DNA of 64,000 nucleotides from Burkholderiaceae bacterium (GCA_016710525.1 JADJVQ010000024.1:49052-113051); one strand, 5' to 3'. Positions 33,627-44,721 are shown, counted from the stretch's first letter. Notes: generated from the letters alone by a model not told the origin. Program-made: numbers and translations.

Positions 33627-36208
33627 ACCCGCTTTTTGCGCGGCAACTGCGGCGCCGCCTCGGGGTCGATCCGCCCGAATCGGTGGCCGCGCTGCTGGGC
33701 ACGCTGGCTGCGCTGGTCGAAGCGGCCGCGCCGGGCTCCGCGCATGCGGCACTGGTGCGCCAGCTGCCTCACTTCTTCGAGACCGTCGAGCAGACCTACG
33801 CCCAGTACGAGCGCGATCAGTCCTTGCGCAATCGCAGCATGGCGATCAGCTCGGCAGAGTTGAGCGAGGCCAATCAGCGCCTGCGCGAGTCCTCCGCACG
33901 CCAGCAGGCCGTGATCGATGCGATGCGCGCCACCGCCGATGGCATGCTCGCGGCTGCAGGCAAGGCCACGCTGGCCGCCGGCGAAACATCGCTCGAATCG
34001 CTGTCCAACACGGTGGTCGAGCTGGTGCGCGACCGCGAGGAAACCCGTCGCCGGCTGGCCGAGAGCGAGTCGCGCTTTCGCGCCCTCACCGCGATCTCGT
34101 CGGACTGGTATTGGGAACAGGACGACGAACTGCGCTATGTCTTCGTCTCGGCCGGCGTCGAGTCGGTGATGTCGAACAGCCGCGGCTTTCTGGGGCTGCG
34201 GCGCTGGGAGACCGAAGGGGCGCGGATCGGGGCGCACGAACTGGCCGAGCACCAGGCGCAGCTTGCGCAACGGCGGCCGTTTCGCGACTTCGAGTACCAG
34301 CTGCAGGCCGCCGACGGCCAGCTCCATTGGGTCTCGACCAGCGGCGATCCGCTGACCGACTCCGAAGGACGGTTCCAGGGCTATCGCGGCACCGGCAAGG
34401 ACATCACCGAACGCAAGCGCAGCCAGGCCCAGATCGCCGAAAACCTGCGGCTGATCGAGGCGCTGCTCGAATCGATCCCGGACGCGATCGCGATCCGCAG
34501 CCCGCACGGCGCGACCCTGCGGGTCAACGCGGCGTTTCAGCGCCTGTTCGCCCCGCTGGGCGCCTTGCTGATCGGCGAGACCGAGTTGCCGCCGGTGCTG
34601 GCCAGCCCTCAGCAGCATGCCGCCGAGGGGCGCCTGCTGCAGGCGGGCGGAGTCCATCGCTGCCAGGTCCAGCTCGACGCCGATGGCGAGCACCCGGCCC
34701 GGGTTTTCCTCGTGCAGCGCGCCGCCTTCTCCGGCGACGACGGCGCGATCGCCGGCCTCGTGATCACGCTGACCGACGTCAGCGAACTGGAACAGACCCG
34801 CCGCCAGGCCATCTCGGCACAGCGCACCGCCGAACACGCGATGAAGGTCCGATCGCAGTTCCTGGCCAATATGAGCCACGAAGTGCGCACGCCGATGAAC
34901 GGTGTGCTGGGCATCGCCGGCATGCTGCTGGAGACGCCGCTGACCGAGAGCCAGCGCGAACTTGCCTGCCTGCTCCAGACGTCCGGCCGGGCTTTGCTGA
35001 CGATCCTGAACGACATCCTCGACTTCTCGAAGATCGAAGCGGGCAAGGTGACTCTCGAATCGACGGCGTTCGATTTGCGCACAGCCGTTCGGGCACAGCT
35101 CTCGCTATTCGCCCGGCCCGCGCGCGACCAGGGCCTGGCGATCCACCTGTCGCTGGACGAGCGCCTGCCGGCCCAGGTGAAAGGCGATCCCACGCGCCTG
35201 GGCCAGGTGCTGAGCAATCTGATCGGCAACGCGCTGAAGTTCACCGAGCGCGGGCACGTCGCGGTCAGCGTCGCACCGGCCGGCGGCCCCGCCAGCGACC
35301 TGATCCGCTTCGACGTGCGCGACACCGGCATGGGTGTCGATCCGTCGGTGCAGGCGAAAATATTCGACGCGTTCTCGCAGGCCGACAACAGCACCACGCG
35401 GCGCTTCGGCGGCACCGGACTCGGGCTCGCGATCTGCCGCGATCTGGTCTCCATCATGGGCGGCGAAATCGGCCTGGACAGCAAACCTGGGGCGGGCAGC
35501 TGCTTCTGGTTCACGGTTCGGCTGCCACCCGCCGAACCGCAGGGCAGCGGACTCGAACGGCTGCAGCCCCCGTCCGCTGCGCCCGCCGCCAGCCAGACTT
35601 CGGAATCGGCAGCGCGCCAGGGCGCACATGCGCCCGCGATCGCCCAGGCCGCCCCGGCGTCGGCCGCGCAGAGCCGGGCCTTCGACCTTCATATCCTGCT
35701 GGCCGAAGACAACCTGGTCAATCAGCGGGTGGCGCGGGCAATGCTGGCCTCGCTGGGCTGCCGGGTGACGGTGGTCGGCGATGGTCAGGCTGCGGTCGAA
35801 GCCGCCCTGGGCGCCGATTTCGACCTGATTCTGATGGATTGCCACATGCCGGGCCTGGACGGCTTCGGTGCCACCGCGTCCCTGCGCGAGGCCGAAGCCG
35901 GGGGGCCGCGGCGCGTCATCATCGCGCAGACCGCGATGGCCATGCAGGGCGACCGAGAACAATGCCTGGCTGCCGGCATGGACGACTACATCACCAAACC
36001 GTTCTCGCGCGCCGACCTGCACGCCCTGCTGTCCCGATGGGGCGCGACGGCGGCCGTGGCGCGCGAACCGGCCGCTGCCGCGCCCGTCACGGCCACCCCC
36101 GACTGCGCCGCCTCCGCCTCCGCCTCCGCCTCCGCCTCCGCCTCCGCCTCCGCCTCCGCCTCCGCCTCCGCCTGCGCCGACCGCACCGAACTCACTCGCG
36201 ATAGGTGA
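33623..36208 (+). CDS. Soluble hybrid histidine kinase with PAS domains and receiver
   Basis: An 861-residue kinase without membrane helices. A helical N-terminal region (residues ~1-150) is followed by a PAS domain with PAC (ISSDWYWEQDDELRYVFVS, GYRGTGKDITERK) and a second PAS-like domain. Then come HisKA with the phosphoacceptor (FLANMSHEVRTPMNGVLG), HATPase_c (NLIGNALKFTERG, DTGMGVD, FGGTGLGLAICRDL) and a receiver (LLAEDNLVNQRVA, LILMDCHMPGLDG, ITKPFSR). The tail is a pure Ala-Ser repeat encoded by ten GCCTCC copies. It is coupled to FIST, which probably feeds it a signal. The last 17 bases overlap the hydroxylase gene. Confidence 0.95.
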   Translation: MNPLFARQLRRRLGVDPPESVAALLGTLAALVEAAAPGSAHAALVRQLPHFFETVEQTYAQYERDQSLRNRSMAISSAELSEANQRLRESSARQQAVIDAMRATADGMLAAAGKATLAAGETSLESLSNTVVELVRDREETRRRLAESESRFRALTAISSDWYWEQDDELRYVFVSAGVESVMSNSRGFLGLRRWETEGARIGAHELAEHQAQLAQRRPFRDFEYQLQAADGQLHWVSTSGDPLTDSEGRFQGYRGTGKDITERKRSQAQIAENLRLIEALLESIPDAIAIRSPHGATLRVNAAFQRLFAPLGALLIGETELPPVLASPQQHAAEGRLLQAGGVHRCQVQLDADGEHPARVFLVQRAAFSGDDGAIAGLVITLTDVSELEQTRRQAISAQRTAEHAMKVRSQFLANMSHEVRTPMNGVLGIAGMLLETPLTESQRELACLLQTSGRALLTILNDILDFSKIEAGKVTLESTAFDLRTAVRAQLSLFARPARDQGLAIHLSLDERLPAQVKGDPTRLGQVLSNLIGNALKFTERGHVAVSVAPAGGPASDLIRFDVRDTGMGVDPSVQAKIFDAFSQADNSTTRRFGGTGLGLAICRDLVSIMGGEIGLDSKPGAGSCFWFTVRLPPAEPQGSGLERLQPPSAAPAASQTSESAARQGAHAPAIAQAAPASAAQSRAFDLHILLAEDNLVNQRVARAMLASLGCRVTVVGDGQAAVEAALGADFDLILMDCHMPGLDGFGATASLREAEAGGPRRVIIAQTAMAMQGDREQCLAAGMDDYITKPFSRADLHALLSRWGATAAVAREPAAAAPVTATPDCAASASASASASASASASASASACADRTELTRDR
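36110..36169 (+). repeat. Ten perfect GCCTCC hexanucleotide repeats in the kinase gene
   Basis: The unit GCCTCC is repeated ten times without a mismatch and encodes ten Ala-Ser pairs near the C-terminus of the hybrid kinase. Slippage would change the count in steps of two residues without changing frame. Confidence 0.95.
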
Positions 36209-37322
36209 ACGGGAACAACTGCTGGCGCATGAAGCCTTTGGGCATGTAATCGCCCAGCACCCCGTAGCGCGCCGGAAAGCGGCGGTCCGACTGCACGGCC
36301 GTGCGAAACAGGTGATCGATGAAAGCGAAGTGCGCCGCGTAGTTGCGGTCGATCGCCTCGCGGTCCGAACTGTGGTGCCAGTGATGGAAATCCGGCGTCA
36401 CGATCAGGTATTTCAGCGGGCCCCAGGGCAGGCTCACGTTGGAGTGGTTGAAAACCGCCTGGAAGCCGACCACGATGATGTACGCATCCATCACCTCCTT
36501 CGAGAAACCCAGCACGTACAGCGGCCCCAGGACCGCGACCCGGGTGAACACCAGCTCCAGCAGGTGCATGCGCGAGCCGGCGATCCAGTCCATGGTCTTG
36601 GTGCTGTGATGCACCGCATGGAAGCGCCATAAAAATGGCACCTCGTGATACGCCCGGTGCGTGGCGTACTGCAGCAGGTCGGCCACCAGCAGGATCAGCA
36701 GCAGTTCGAACGCAAACGGCAGGGCCTGGATGGCCTGCTGCAAGGGCGGGTAGACCGCCCAGCCGAAGAACCGGTAGATCAGGAAGTTGACCGTCAGCAG
36801 GATCAGGCCGACCAGAAAATGGTTGACGATGAAGTGCATGAAGTCGGTCTGCCACTCGGGCCGGAACACCGGCTGGTCGCGATACAGCGGAAAGAGCTTT
36901 TCGATCAGCACGAAGATCAGCGTCGAACCCAGCAGATCGAGGATGAACCAGTCCAGACCCACATAAGGCGTGTTGTCCGGGAAATCGCCCACCGGCACCT
37001 GATGACCGCCCAGTGCCAGCGTGACGCCCAGCAGGAGCAGGCTGGCCAGATTCAGCCAGCGGGTGCGGCCCAGCACCAGATTGCCCAGGCCGATCACGCC
37101 ACTCAGCACCATGGCCCCCAGCATCACCTGGCGCAACAGGGCGACCGAGTATTTCTGGCGCAGCTCGGGCGTGGTCAGGTACTCGGGAAAATGGAAAGCC
37201 AGCACTCCCAGAAAGCACAGGATCGACAGCGAGAACCCGATCACGCCCGTGACCCGGCCTCGCCCCGTGCGCAGTTCGCCGGACTGCTCGAACAGGCCTA
37301 CTACCCGCTTGATGAACTGCAT
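36192..37322 (-). CDS. Sterol desaturase / fatty acid hydroxylase family protein
   Basis: A 376-residue integral membrane di-iron oxygenase. The eight-histidine signature is present: HRAYHE, HAVHHS and HHWHHSSDREAIDRN. Several helices precede it (VLLSGVIGLGNLVL-type segments and FELLLILLVADLLQY). Members hydroxylate or desaturate sterols, fatty acids or carotenoids; the substrate here is unknown. GAGAGG precedes the ATG at 37322. Its 3' end overlaps the end of the hybrid kinase gene by 17 bp, tail to tail. Confidence 0.93.
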   Translation of the reverse strand: MQFIKRVVGLFEQSGELRTGRGRVTGVIGFSLSILCFLGVLAFHFPEYLTTPELRQKYSVALLRQVMLGAMVLSGVIGLGNLVLGRTRWLNLASLLLLGVTLALGGHQVPVGDFPDNTPYVGLDWFILDLLGSTLIFVLIEKLFPLYRDQPVFRPEWQTDFMHFIVNHFLVGLILLTVNFLIYRFFGWAVYPPLQQAIQALPFAFELLLILLVADLLQYATHRAYHEVPFLWRFHAVHHSTKTMDWIAGSRMHLLELVFTRVAVLGPLYVLGFSKEVMDAYIIVVGFQAVFNHSNVSLPWGPLKYLIVTPDFHHWHHSSDREAIDRNYAAHFAFIDHLFRTAVQSDRRFPARYGVLGDYMPKGFMRQQLFPFTYRE

Positions 37323-37623
37323 CGACAACCTCTCAAGACTGTCCGGAATCGGCCCGACGGGGGTTCGGACGAACCGGGGCATGGATCGGATCGGCCCGAT
37401 CCTCGCATAGACGCGATGCCACGGCCAGCGTAAGACCGCCGCACGGGCGGCCGGCCATGCGCGTTGCCGGCGGCTTGAGCGAAGGCCTGCCAGTGGGCAT
37501 GATGCTGACTGCGCAGGCTTGGCGGGACACCACTCTCGGCCGCGCCGCCTTCGCATTCGAACAATCCGGAGACTGGCGCGACTCTCGAGCGCCGCCGTGC
37601 TCCGTTCCCCGGGATCGACGACC
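37323..37623. other. Divergent promoter region, hydroxylase / acyl-CoA synthetase
   Basis: About 300 bp between two divergent genes. It contains a 15-bp inverted repeat, GGATCGG C CCGATCC, at 37388-37402, which could be an operator. I see no other structure and no coding signal. Confidence 0.4.
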
Positions 37624-39369
<1,746 letters not shown>

Positions 39370-39442
39370 TCCGGCACCCCGTCGCTCCCTGTCGCCCCGC
39401 GCCTGGAGCGCATGCGCCTGGCCCGGCGCAGGTGATCCCCGT

Positions 39443-40632
39443 TCAACCGGCCTTCGGGCGCGCTGGATCTCGATCACCCAGCTCGCGCGCGACCTCCTGC
39501 GAATGCTCGCCCATCTGGGCCGGATGGCGCAGTTCGGGAGGCTGCGGCCGCACCGAGAATTTCACCGGCATCCCCACTTCGACGTACTTGCCTTCGGTGG
39601 GGTGTTCGCGCTCGCGCAGCAGGCCGCTGGCCTTCAGCTGCGGATTGCCCAGCAGCTCGTCGACCCGGTTGACCCGCATCGCCGGCACGTGAGCCTCTTT
39701 CATCAGCGCCAGCCATTCGTCGGTGGTGCGCTCGGGCGCGATGCGGGCCATCACCTCGAACATCTGCGACATGTTCTTGCGCCGGGTCGGTTTGTCGATG
39801 AAGCGCTCCTCCTGAGGACGTAGGCATGCCCGGCGGCCTCGAAGAACCGGATCCAGCGGTCGTCCAGGTAAGGCGCGAACGCGATGTAGCCGTCTTTGGT
39901 GCGCATCGGCTGGCGGGTGGGATCGAGCTGGCGCTGGTAGTAGCCGGGGCTGGCAGTGGCCGGCACGAAGGCGTTGTCACACAGGTGCTCCAGCGTATTG
40001 AAGCTCACCATCGACTCGAACATCGGTACTTCGACGAACTGGCCTTCGCCGGTGCGCAGCTTGTGGATGATGGCTGCCAGCACGCCGTACACCGCATGCA
40101 GGCCCGAAACCTTGTCGGCGATGGCCGCCGGCATGAAGCGCGGCTGCGGATTGCCGTCGACCATCGGCAGCAGCTGTGCCAGGCCCGAGGCAGCCTGGAT
40201 GATGTCGTCATAGGCCTGCAGTCCGGCATAGGGCCCGGTTTCGTCGAAACCCGTGCAGTGCACATAGACGATGTCGGGCCGGATCTTGCGGACCTCGTCG
40301 TAGCCCAGCCCGGCGCGCCCGATGGCGTCCGTGCGGATATTGTGGATGAAGACGTCGCTGACCTCGATCAGCCGGCGCATCGCCTCCCGTCCGGCTTCGG
40401 TCTTCAGGTCCCAGTCGACGGTGCGCTTGCCGCGATTCAGCCGCATGAACACCGGCCCCATGCCGGGCGTGGCCGGCGGCGTGCCGATGATGCGCGAGGT
40501 GTCGCCCTCGGCGGGCTCGAGCTTGACGACCTCGGCGCCGAGATCGGCCAGGGTCTGGGTGCAATAGGGTCCGAAGAACACCGTTGTGAGATCGGTGATC
40601 CGGATGCCTTCGAGCAGGGCTTGGCGCTTCAT
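39443..40632 (-). CDS. CaiB/BaiF family III CoA transferase, frameshifted
   Basis: About 396 residues when read across one frameshift. The N-terminal part (40632 down to ~39815) has LEGIRITDLTTVFFGPYCTQ, LGAEVVKLEP, MRLNRGKRTVDWDLK with the following NIRTDAIGRAGLGYDEV, and the GYDDII-like YDDIIQAASG. The C-terminal part (to 39443) continues in another frame with ERFIDKPTRRKNMSQMFEV and VPAMRVNRVDELLGNPQL. One missing base near 39811-39816 explains the break. An intact enzyme would move CoA between organic acids. It is either a pseudogene or an assembly error; no other lesion is seen. Confidence 0.85.
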
Positions 40633-40771
40633 GGAAATTCCTTGTCCGACGAATGCGGCCGAGGATATCAGTCAAGCCGGCACGATCCCAGGGAGGCGTT
40701 TCGGATGTGGACGCCCGCCGTGCGCGCCAGCGGGCAACGCCCACGGCGCCCGCTGCGCCGCGACCGTTTTC

Positions 40772-41650
40772 TCAGTACTGGTTGTGCGGATTGGCGCGGG
40801 CGAAATCCGCCAGATTGCGGATGCTGGCCCCGAAGATTTCGAACTTGCTCACACCGGCCGGCAGGACCAGCTCATCCATCAGCAGCGCGGTGTCGCGCGA
40901 CAGGTAGGTGAAGATGCCGACCGGCGAACTTTCGATCGACGTGCAGATTTTTTCGATGCCCGCCATGACCTTGGTCCAGTTCTTCATCTTGGCCATCGTG
41001 AACACATAGGCGAGTGTCGAGATGTTTTCGATGATCACCGCCGAACACTGCGCCGGATTCATGCCGCGGATGACCCGGATCGGCGGGAACTTCGCCCACT
41101 CGGTGGGCAGCGCGAAGCCGATGATGCTGTCGACCAGATCGATCAGCGCCATCGGGGCAATCAGACCGCACAGCGCGGTCTTGCCGATCTCGGCCACCGC
41201 CTTGGCGTAGTCGCCCCGGATCAGGTGGAATCCGACCTGCAACGCCACCAGGAAGCACAGGGTCTTGCCCGCGTTGCTGTTTATCGCGGACAGCTTCTTG
41301 CCGAGGTCGCTGCCGTGCTCGGCGCACTTCTGGATGACGTCGATGCCCAGGCGGCCTTCGCGCACCAGGGCCAGCGTGGTCCCCATCACCGAAACGAACA
41401 GACGGGGGTTGGCGCCGGTCTTGACCACCAGCGACACGAACACCGCGAGTTGCGCCTTGACGACGAAGTACTGCGCCAGGTTGGCCAGGATGTCGAGAAT
41501 GCCTTTGTAGAACTCCCCGAACTGGAGCATCTCCTCTTTGATCTGCTTCTGCTGGTCCGGCGTCAGCGGACCCTCGTCTCCGCCGTAATAGACGCCCAGC
41601 AGTTGCCGAACATAGTTGGGATCGGCGAATCGATACTGGTCAGTGCGCAT
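40772..41650 (-). CDS. Hydrophobic helical protein of unknown function
   Basis: A 292-residue protein I do not recognise. AGGAG lies at ideal spacing before the ATG (41650), so expression is credible. The sequence is mostly helical, with long hydrophobic stretches (ILDILANLAQYFVVKAQLAV, VVALQVGFHLI-like and CGLIAPMALIDLVDSIIGFA) that may insert in membranes, and a polar N-terminus rich in Gln/Lys/Glu. Composition (more Lys, Ile, Phe and Asn) and base usage are less GC-biased than the neighbours, which hints at transfer. It stands alone between a CoA transferase and a peptidase gene. Possible partners are unknown. Confidence 0.75.
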   Translation of the reverse strand: MRTDQYRFADPNYVRQLLGVYYGGDEGPLTPDQQKQIKEEMLQFGEFYKGILDILANLAQYFVVKAQLAVFVSLVVKTGANPRLFVSVMGTTLALVREGRLGIDVIQKCAEHGSDLGKKLSAINSNAGKTLCFLVALQVGFHLIRGDYAKAVAEIGKTALCGLIAPMALIDLVDSIIGFALPTEWAKFPPIRVIRGMNPAQCSAVIIENISTLAYVFTMAKMKNWTKVMAGIEKICTSIESSPVGIFTYLSRDTALLMDELVLPAGVSKFEIFGASIRNLADFARANPHNQY

Positions 41651-41728
41651 GGAAACTCCTGGAGTCGGCCTGTGCTGCTCGATGAACATTCGAGGCGGTC
41701 ACATTGGCTCCCGCGCGCCCGCCGGTCA

Positions 41729-41746
41729 ATAGCACATATGCACTAT
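41729..41746. promoter_or_regulatory. Imperfect AT-rich palindrome upstream of the orphan gene
   Basis: ATAGCACATATGCACTAT (ATAG/CTAT arms and a CATATG core; 14 of 18 bases symmetric) lies 79 bp before the ATG of the 292-residue orphan, in a local AT-rich island. It could be a promoter or operator; nothing else supports it. Confidence 0.3.
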
Positions 41747-41752
41747 GCGCAG

Positions 41753-43171
41753 CTAGCGGCAGTCGATCGGCACCGGATTGGCGGCCCGCTCGCGCGCCCG
41801 CGCCTCGCCCAGATCCCAGTACAGCCCGGCCATGATCCCCAGCCCTTCGCGCACCACGGTGATCGGCACGTTCTCGTTGGGTGCGTGGTTGGCCGAACCG
41901 GGGTAGGAATGGGGCACCCAGACCGTCGGCAGGTTCAGCACTTCGGTGAAGACATCGTTGGGCAACGAACCGCCCAGGCTGGGCAGGATGGCGGCCTCCT
42001 TGTCCGTGGTGCGGTGCAGCGATGCCGCCGCCCACTGCACCCAGGGATGACTGGGGTCGATGCGCGAAGCCCGGAACATGGTTTCGCGAGACGGCGCGAT
42101 CTTCACCATCGGGAAACCCTGCCGATCGAGGAAGGCGCGCAGCTTGTTCATCAGCTTGTCGGTCTCCAGGCCCACCACGTAGCGCAGCTGCATGCGCGCC
42201 CAGGCGCGATGCGGGATGGCATTGACCGGCTGGCGCGGATTGCCGGTCTCGAAGGCCAGCACTTCCAGGCTGCACCAGGCGAACACCCGCTCCTGCGGCG
42301 TCAGGCCCGGCTCGCCCCACCAGGGTTCGATCTCGGGGTCGCCAGGGCCCGGTTCGAATTCGAGTTTGGCCACCGCCTGGCGTACCGAGTCGGGAATGCC
42401 GTCGGGCACGAATCCCGGCACACGGATCTGGCCGTTGGGACCGACCAGGCTGGCGATCGCATGGGCCAGCAGCACGCCCGGGTTGGAGATCAGGCCGCCC
42501 CAGTTGCCCGAGTGATGCGCACCCTCGCGCGACTCGATGACCAGGTCGAAGCCCAGCCCGCCGCGCGAGCCCAGAAACAAGGTCGGCTTGTTGCGCGCGA
42601 TGCGCGGGCCATCGGAGGCGATCAGCAGGTCGGCGCGCAGCAGCTCGGCCTGTTCGGTGCACAGCTCGCGCAGCCCGGGTGAACCGGTCTCTTCGCCCAT
42701 CTCGATCAGATATCGGGCATTGAAGCCCAGGCGGCCACGAGCGGCCAGCACGGCCTCCAGCGCCAGCAGATTGATCGAGTGCTGGCCCTTGTTGTCGACC
42801 ACGCCCCGGCCGTACCAGATGCCATCGCGCTCGGTCAGATTCCAGGGCGACAGTCCCGGGCGCCAGCGATCGTCCTGGCCCCGGATGACGTCGCCGTGGC
42901 CATAGCCCAGCACCGTGGGCAGCTCCTTGCCCTCGATGCGTTCGGCCACCAGGAAAGGGCCGGCCGACTTCGGGTGGCGCAGGACCCGGCACGAAAAGCC
43001 CATCGCCTGGAACGCCGGAATCATTTCGTCGTCCAGGTAGCGCTGCATCTCGGGGCCGCGCTCGTCGTTCTGGCTCTCGGTCGGTATCGCGATGCGCCGG
43101 GACAGCGTCTCGAAGAGCTCGCCGGAATCGAGCTTGGCCGTGGCCAGATCGATGGCGGATTGACGGGTCAT
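41753..43171 (-). CDS. M20-family metallopeptidase / dipeptidase-like
   Basis: A 472-residue zinc hydrolase of the ArgE/DapE/carboxypeptidase G2 superfamily. Metal-binding motifs are LGYGHGDVI (His-x-Asp), GRGVVDNKGQHSIN (bridging Asp) and LIEMGEETGSPGLRE (catalytic Glu Glu), with later SYPGSANHAPNENVPI carrying the last His. A dimerisation domain is inserted from about residue 220. It probably removes an acyl or aminoacyl group. The ATG at 43171 is preceded by CCGGAGA. No operon partner is evident. Confidence 0.93.
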   Translation of the reverse strand: MTRQSAIDLATAKLDSGELFETLSRRIAIPTESQNDERGPEMQRYLDDEMIPAFQAMGFSCRVLRHPKSAGPFLVAERIEGKELPTVLGYGHGDVIRGQDDRWRPGLSPWNLTERDGIWYGRGVVDNKGQHSINLLALEAVLAARGRLGFNARYLIEMGEETGSPGLRELCTEQAELLRADLLIASDGPRIARNKPTLFLGSRGGLGFDLVIESREGAHHSGNWGGLISNPGVLLAHAIASLVGPNGQIRVPGFVPDGIPDSVRQAVAKLEFEPGPGDPEIEPWWGEPGLTPQERVFAWCSLEVLAFETGNPRQPVNAIPHRAWARMQLRYVVGLETDKLMNKLRAFLDRQGFPMVKIAPSRETMFRASRIDPSHPWVQWAAASLHRTTDKEAAILPSLGGSLPNDVFTEVLNLPTVWVPHSYPGSANHAPNENVPITVVREGLGIMAGLYWDLGEARARERAANPVPIDCR

Positions 43172-43320
43172 GGAAAATCTCCGGAAACGGTGGCGGCGAT
43201 CGGGGCAAGGCCCCTGGTGGGAGGAGGATACCGCGATCGCCGTGCCGGCCGTGCGCACGGCTGGACCCCCGCCCGCCGCTCACGTAGGCTCGCACATCCC
43301 ATTGCCCTTCAGAGCCTGCC

Positions 43321-43989
43321 GTGACCGACCTCACCCATTGGAAGCCCTGCCCCCTTCCGCAACGCGTGCCGCTGGAAGGCGCCTGGTGCCGGCTGGAGCC
43401 GCTCGAGGCGGCCCGCCACGGCGACCAGTTGTTCGAGGCCTCGATGGCCCCCGGCGCCGATGCCCGATTCCGCTACCTGTTCGAGTCGCCCTGCGAGCGC
43501 GTCGAGTTCGATCGATGGCTCGCGCGCGCGGCCGCCGCCGACGATCCCCTGGCCTTTGCGGTCGTCGATCGCGCCAGCGGACGCTGCGAAGGCCGCCAGA
43601 CGCTGATGCGCATCACGCCCGATCACGGAGTGATCGAGATCGGCAGCATCCTGTGGGGACCGGCCATCTCGCGCTCGCGCGTGGCCACCGAAGCCTTGTA
43701 CCTGTTTGCCCGGTACGCCTTCGAGACCCTGGGCTACCGGCGCTTCGAGTGGAAATGCAATTCGCAGAATGCCCCGTCGATCCGCGCGGCCGGGCGCTTC
43801 GGCTTCCGCTACGAAGGGCAGTTCCGCCAGCACATGGTGATCAAGGGTGCCAATCGCGACACCCACTGGTTCTCGATGCTCGACACCGAATGGCCCGCGT
43901 TGCGCGCCGCCTTCGACCGCTGGCTGGCGCCCGAGAACTTCGATGCGCAGGGCCGCCAGCGCGCCACGCTCGAATCGTTTCGAACCTGA
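43321..43989 (+). CDS. GNAT-family N-acetyltransferase (RimJ/RimL-like)
   Basis: A 222-residue acetyltransferase of the RimJ/RimL/YdaF type. The start is MTDLTHWKPCPLPQRVPLEG from GTG 43321; then IEIGSILWGPAISRSRVATE covers the acetyl-CoA site, and YRRFEWKCNSQNAPSIRAA with FGFRYEGQFRQHM is diagnostic. The family acetylates protein N-termini or small amines; the target is unknown. It stands alone, convergent with the SRAP gene. Confidence 0.92.
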   Translation: MTDLTHWKPCPLPQRVPLEGAWCRLEPLEAARHGDQLFEASMAPGADARFRYLFESPCERVEFDRWLARAAAADDPLAFAVVDRASGRCEGRQTLMRITPDHGVIEIGSILWGPAISRSRVATEALYLFARYAFETLGYRRFEWKCNSQNAPSIRAAGRFGFRYEGQFRQHMVIKGANRDTHWFSMLDTEWPALRAAFDRWLAPENFDAQGRQRATLESFRT

Positions 43990-44070
43990 ATCCCCGGACA
44001 TGCCCGGCGACGCGCCGGCAGCGGACCCGGGCCGGGCGGACCGGCACCGCCCGCCCGCCCCGTGGTTCGA

Positions 44071-44721
44071 TCAAGCCTTCGGCTTGGCCGCCCGCGCGGG
44101 GCGCGGCGCGGCGACGCAGCGCGCGATGTCCGGGTCGAACGCGCGCAGCATCTGCGGCGCCTGCTCGAGATCCGCACCGAGCCACTCGTCGATGCGCGAG
44201 GGCTCGAGCAGCACCACCGAGCGTTTCTCATCGCCGGGGGCGTGAAAGCGGCTCATCAGCGGATGGGCATCGGCATTGATCGTCAGCATCGAGAATGACG
44301 TGGCCCACTGCCCGGTGGGCGCACGCCAGCGCTCCCAGATGCCGGCAATGGCCAGCGGCTCGTCGCCGCAGGGCTCGATGCGCCAGCGCACCGCCTTGCC
44401 GGTCTCGTAGTTGGGCTCGTAGAAGGCATCGGCGGGCACGACGCACCATTGCCGTGTCTTCCAGGCATGCCGGAAGCTGGGTTTGTCGGCCACGGATTCG
44501 CTGCGCGCGTTGTAGCACTGGCGATAGTTCTTGCCATCGCGCGACCAGGGCGGGATCAGCCCGAACACCGCCAGCTCGGCATGCCGGGCGGGACCCGCGC
44601 CGATGATGATCGGCGCGACGTGGCCGGGGTAACCGTCCTCGACGTAGTCCTCGCGTTCCGGCGAAACACCAAAGACCGCCCGCAGGCGATCGGGACGGGT
44701 GGGGGCGTAGTTGGCGCACAT
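44071..44721 (-). CDS. SRAP-domain abasic-site-binding protein (YedK/HMCES family)
   Basis: A 216-residue protein that should cross-link to abasic sites in single-stranded DNA and protect them. The start was chosen at 44721 so that the catalytic Cys is residue 2 (MCANYAP), as the mechanism requires; an ATG three codons upstream would bury it. Asn71 (CYNARSES), Glu102 (DAFYEPNYE) and His160 (LMSRFHAP) match the active-site Asn, Glu and His. Length is normal. It is divergent from the HAD hydrolase gene. Confidence 0.95.
   Translation of the reverse strand: MCANYAPTRPDRLRAVFGVSPEREDYVEDGYPGHVAPIIIGAGPARHAELAVFGLIPPWSRDGKNYRQCYNARSESVADKPSFRHAWKTRQWCVVPADAFYEPNYETGKAVRWRIEPCGDEPLAIAGIWERWRAPTGQWATSFSMLTINADAHPLMSRFHAPGDEKRSVVLLEPSRIDEWLGADLEQAPQMLRAFDPDIARCVAAPRPARAAKPKA

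Noticed and set aside
34111..36204. 697-codon frame overlapping the hybrid kinase in another register
   Set aside because: Arg/Pro/Gly-rich shadow. The kinase frame carries every expected motif.
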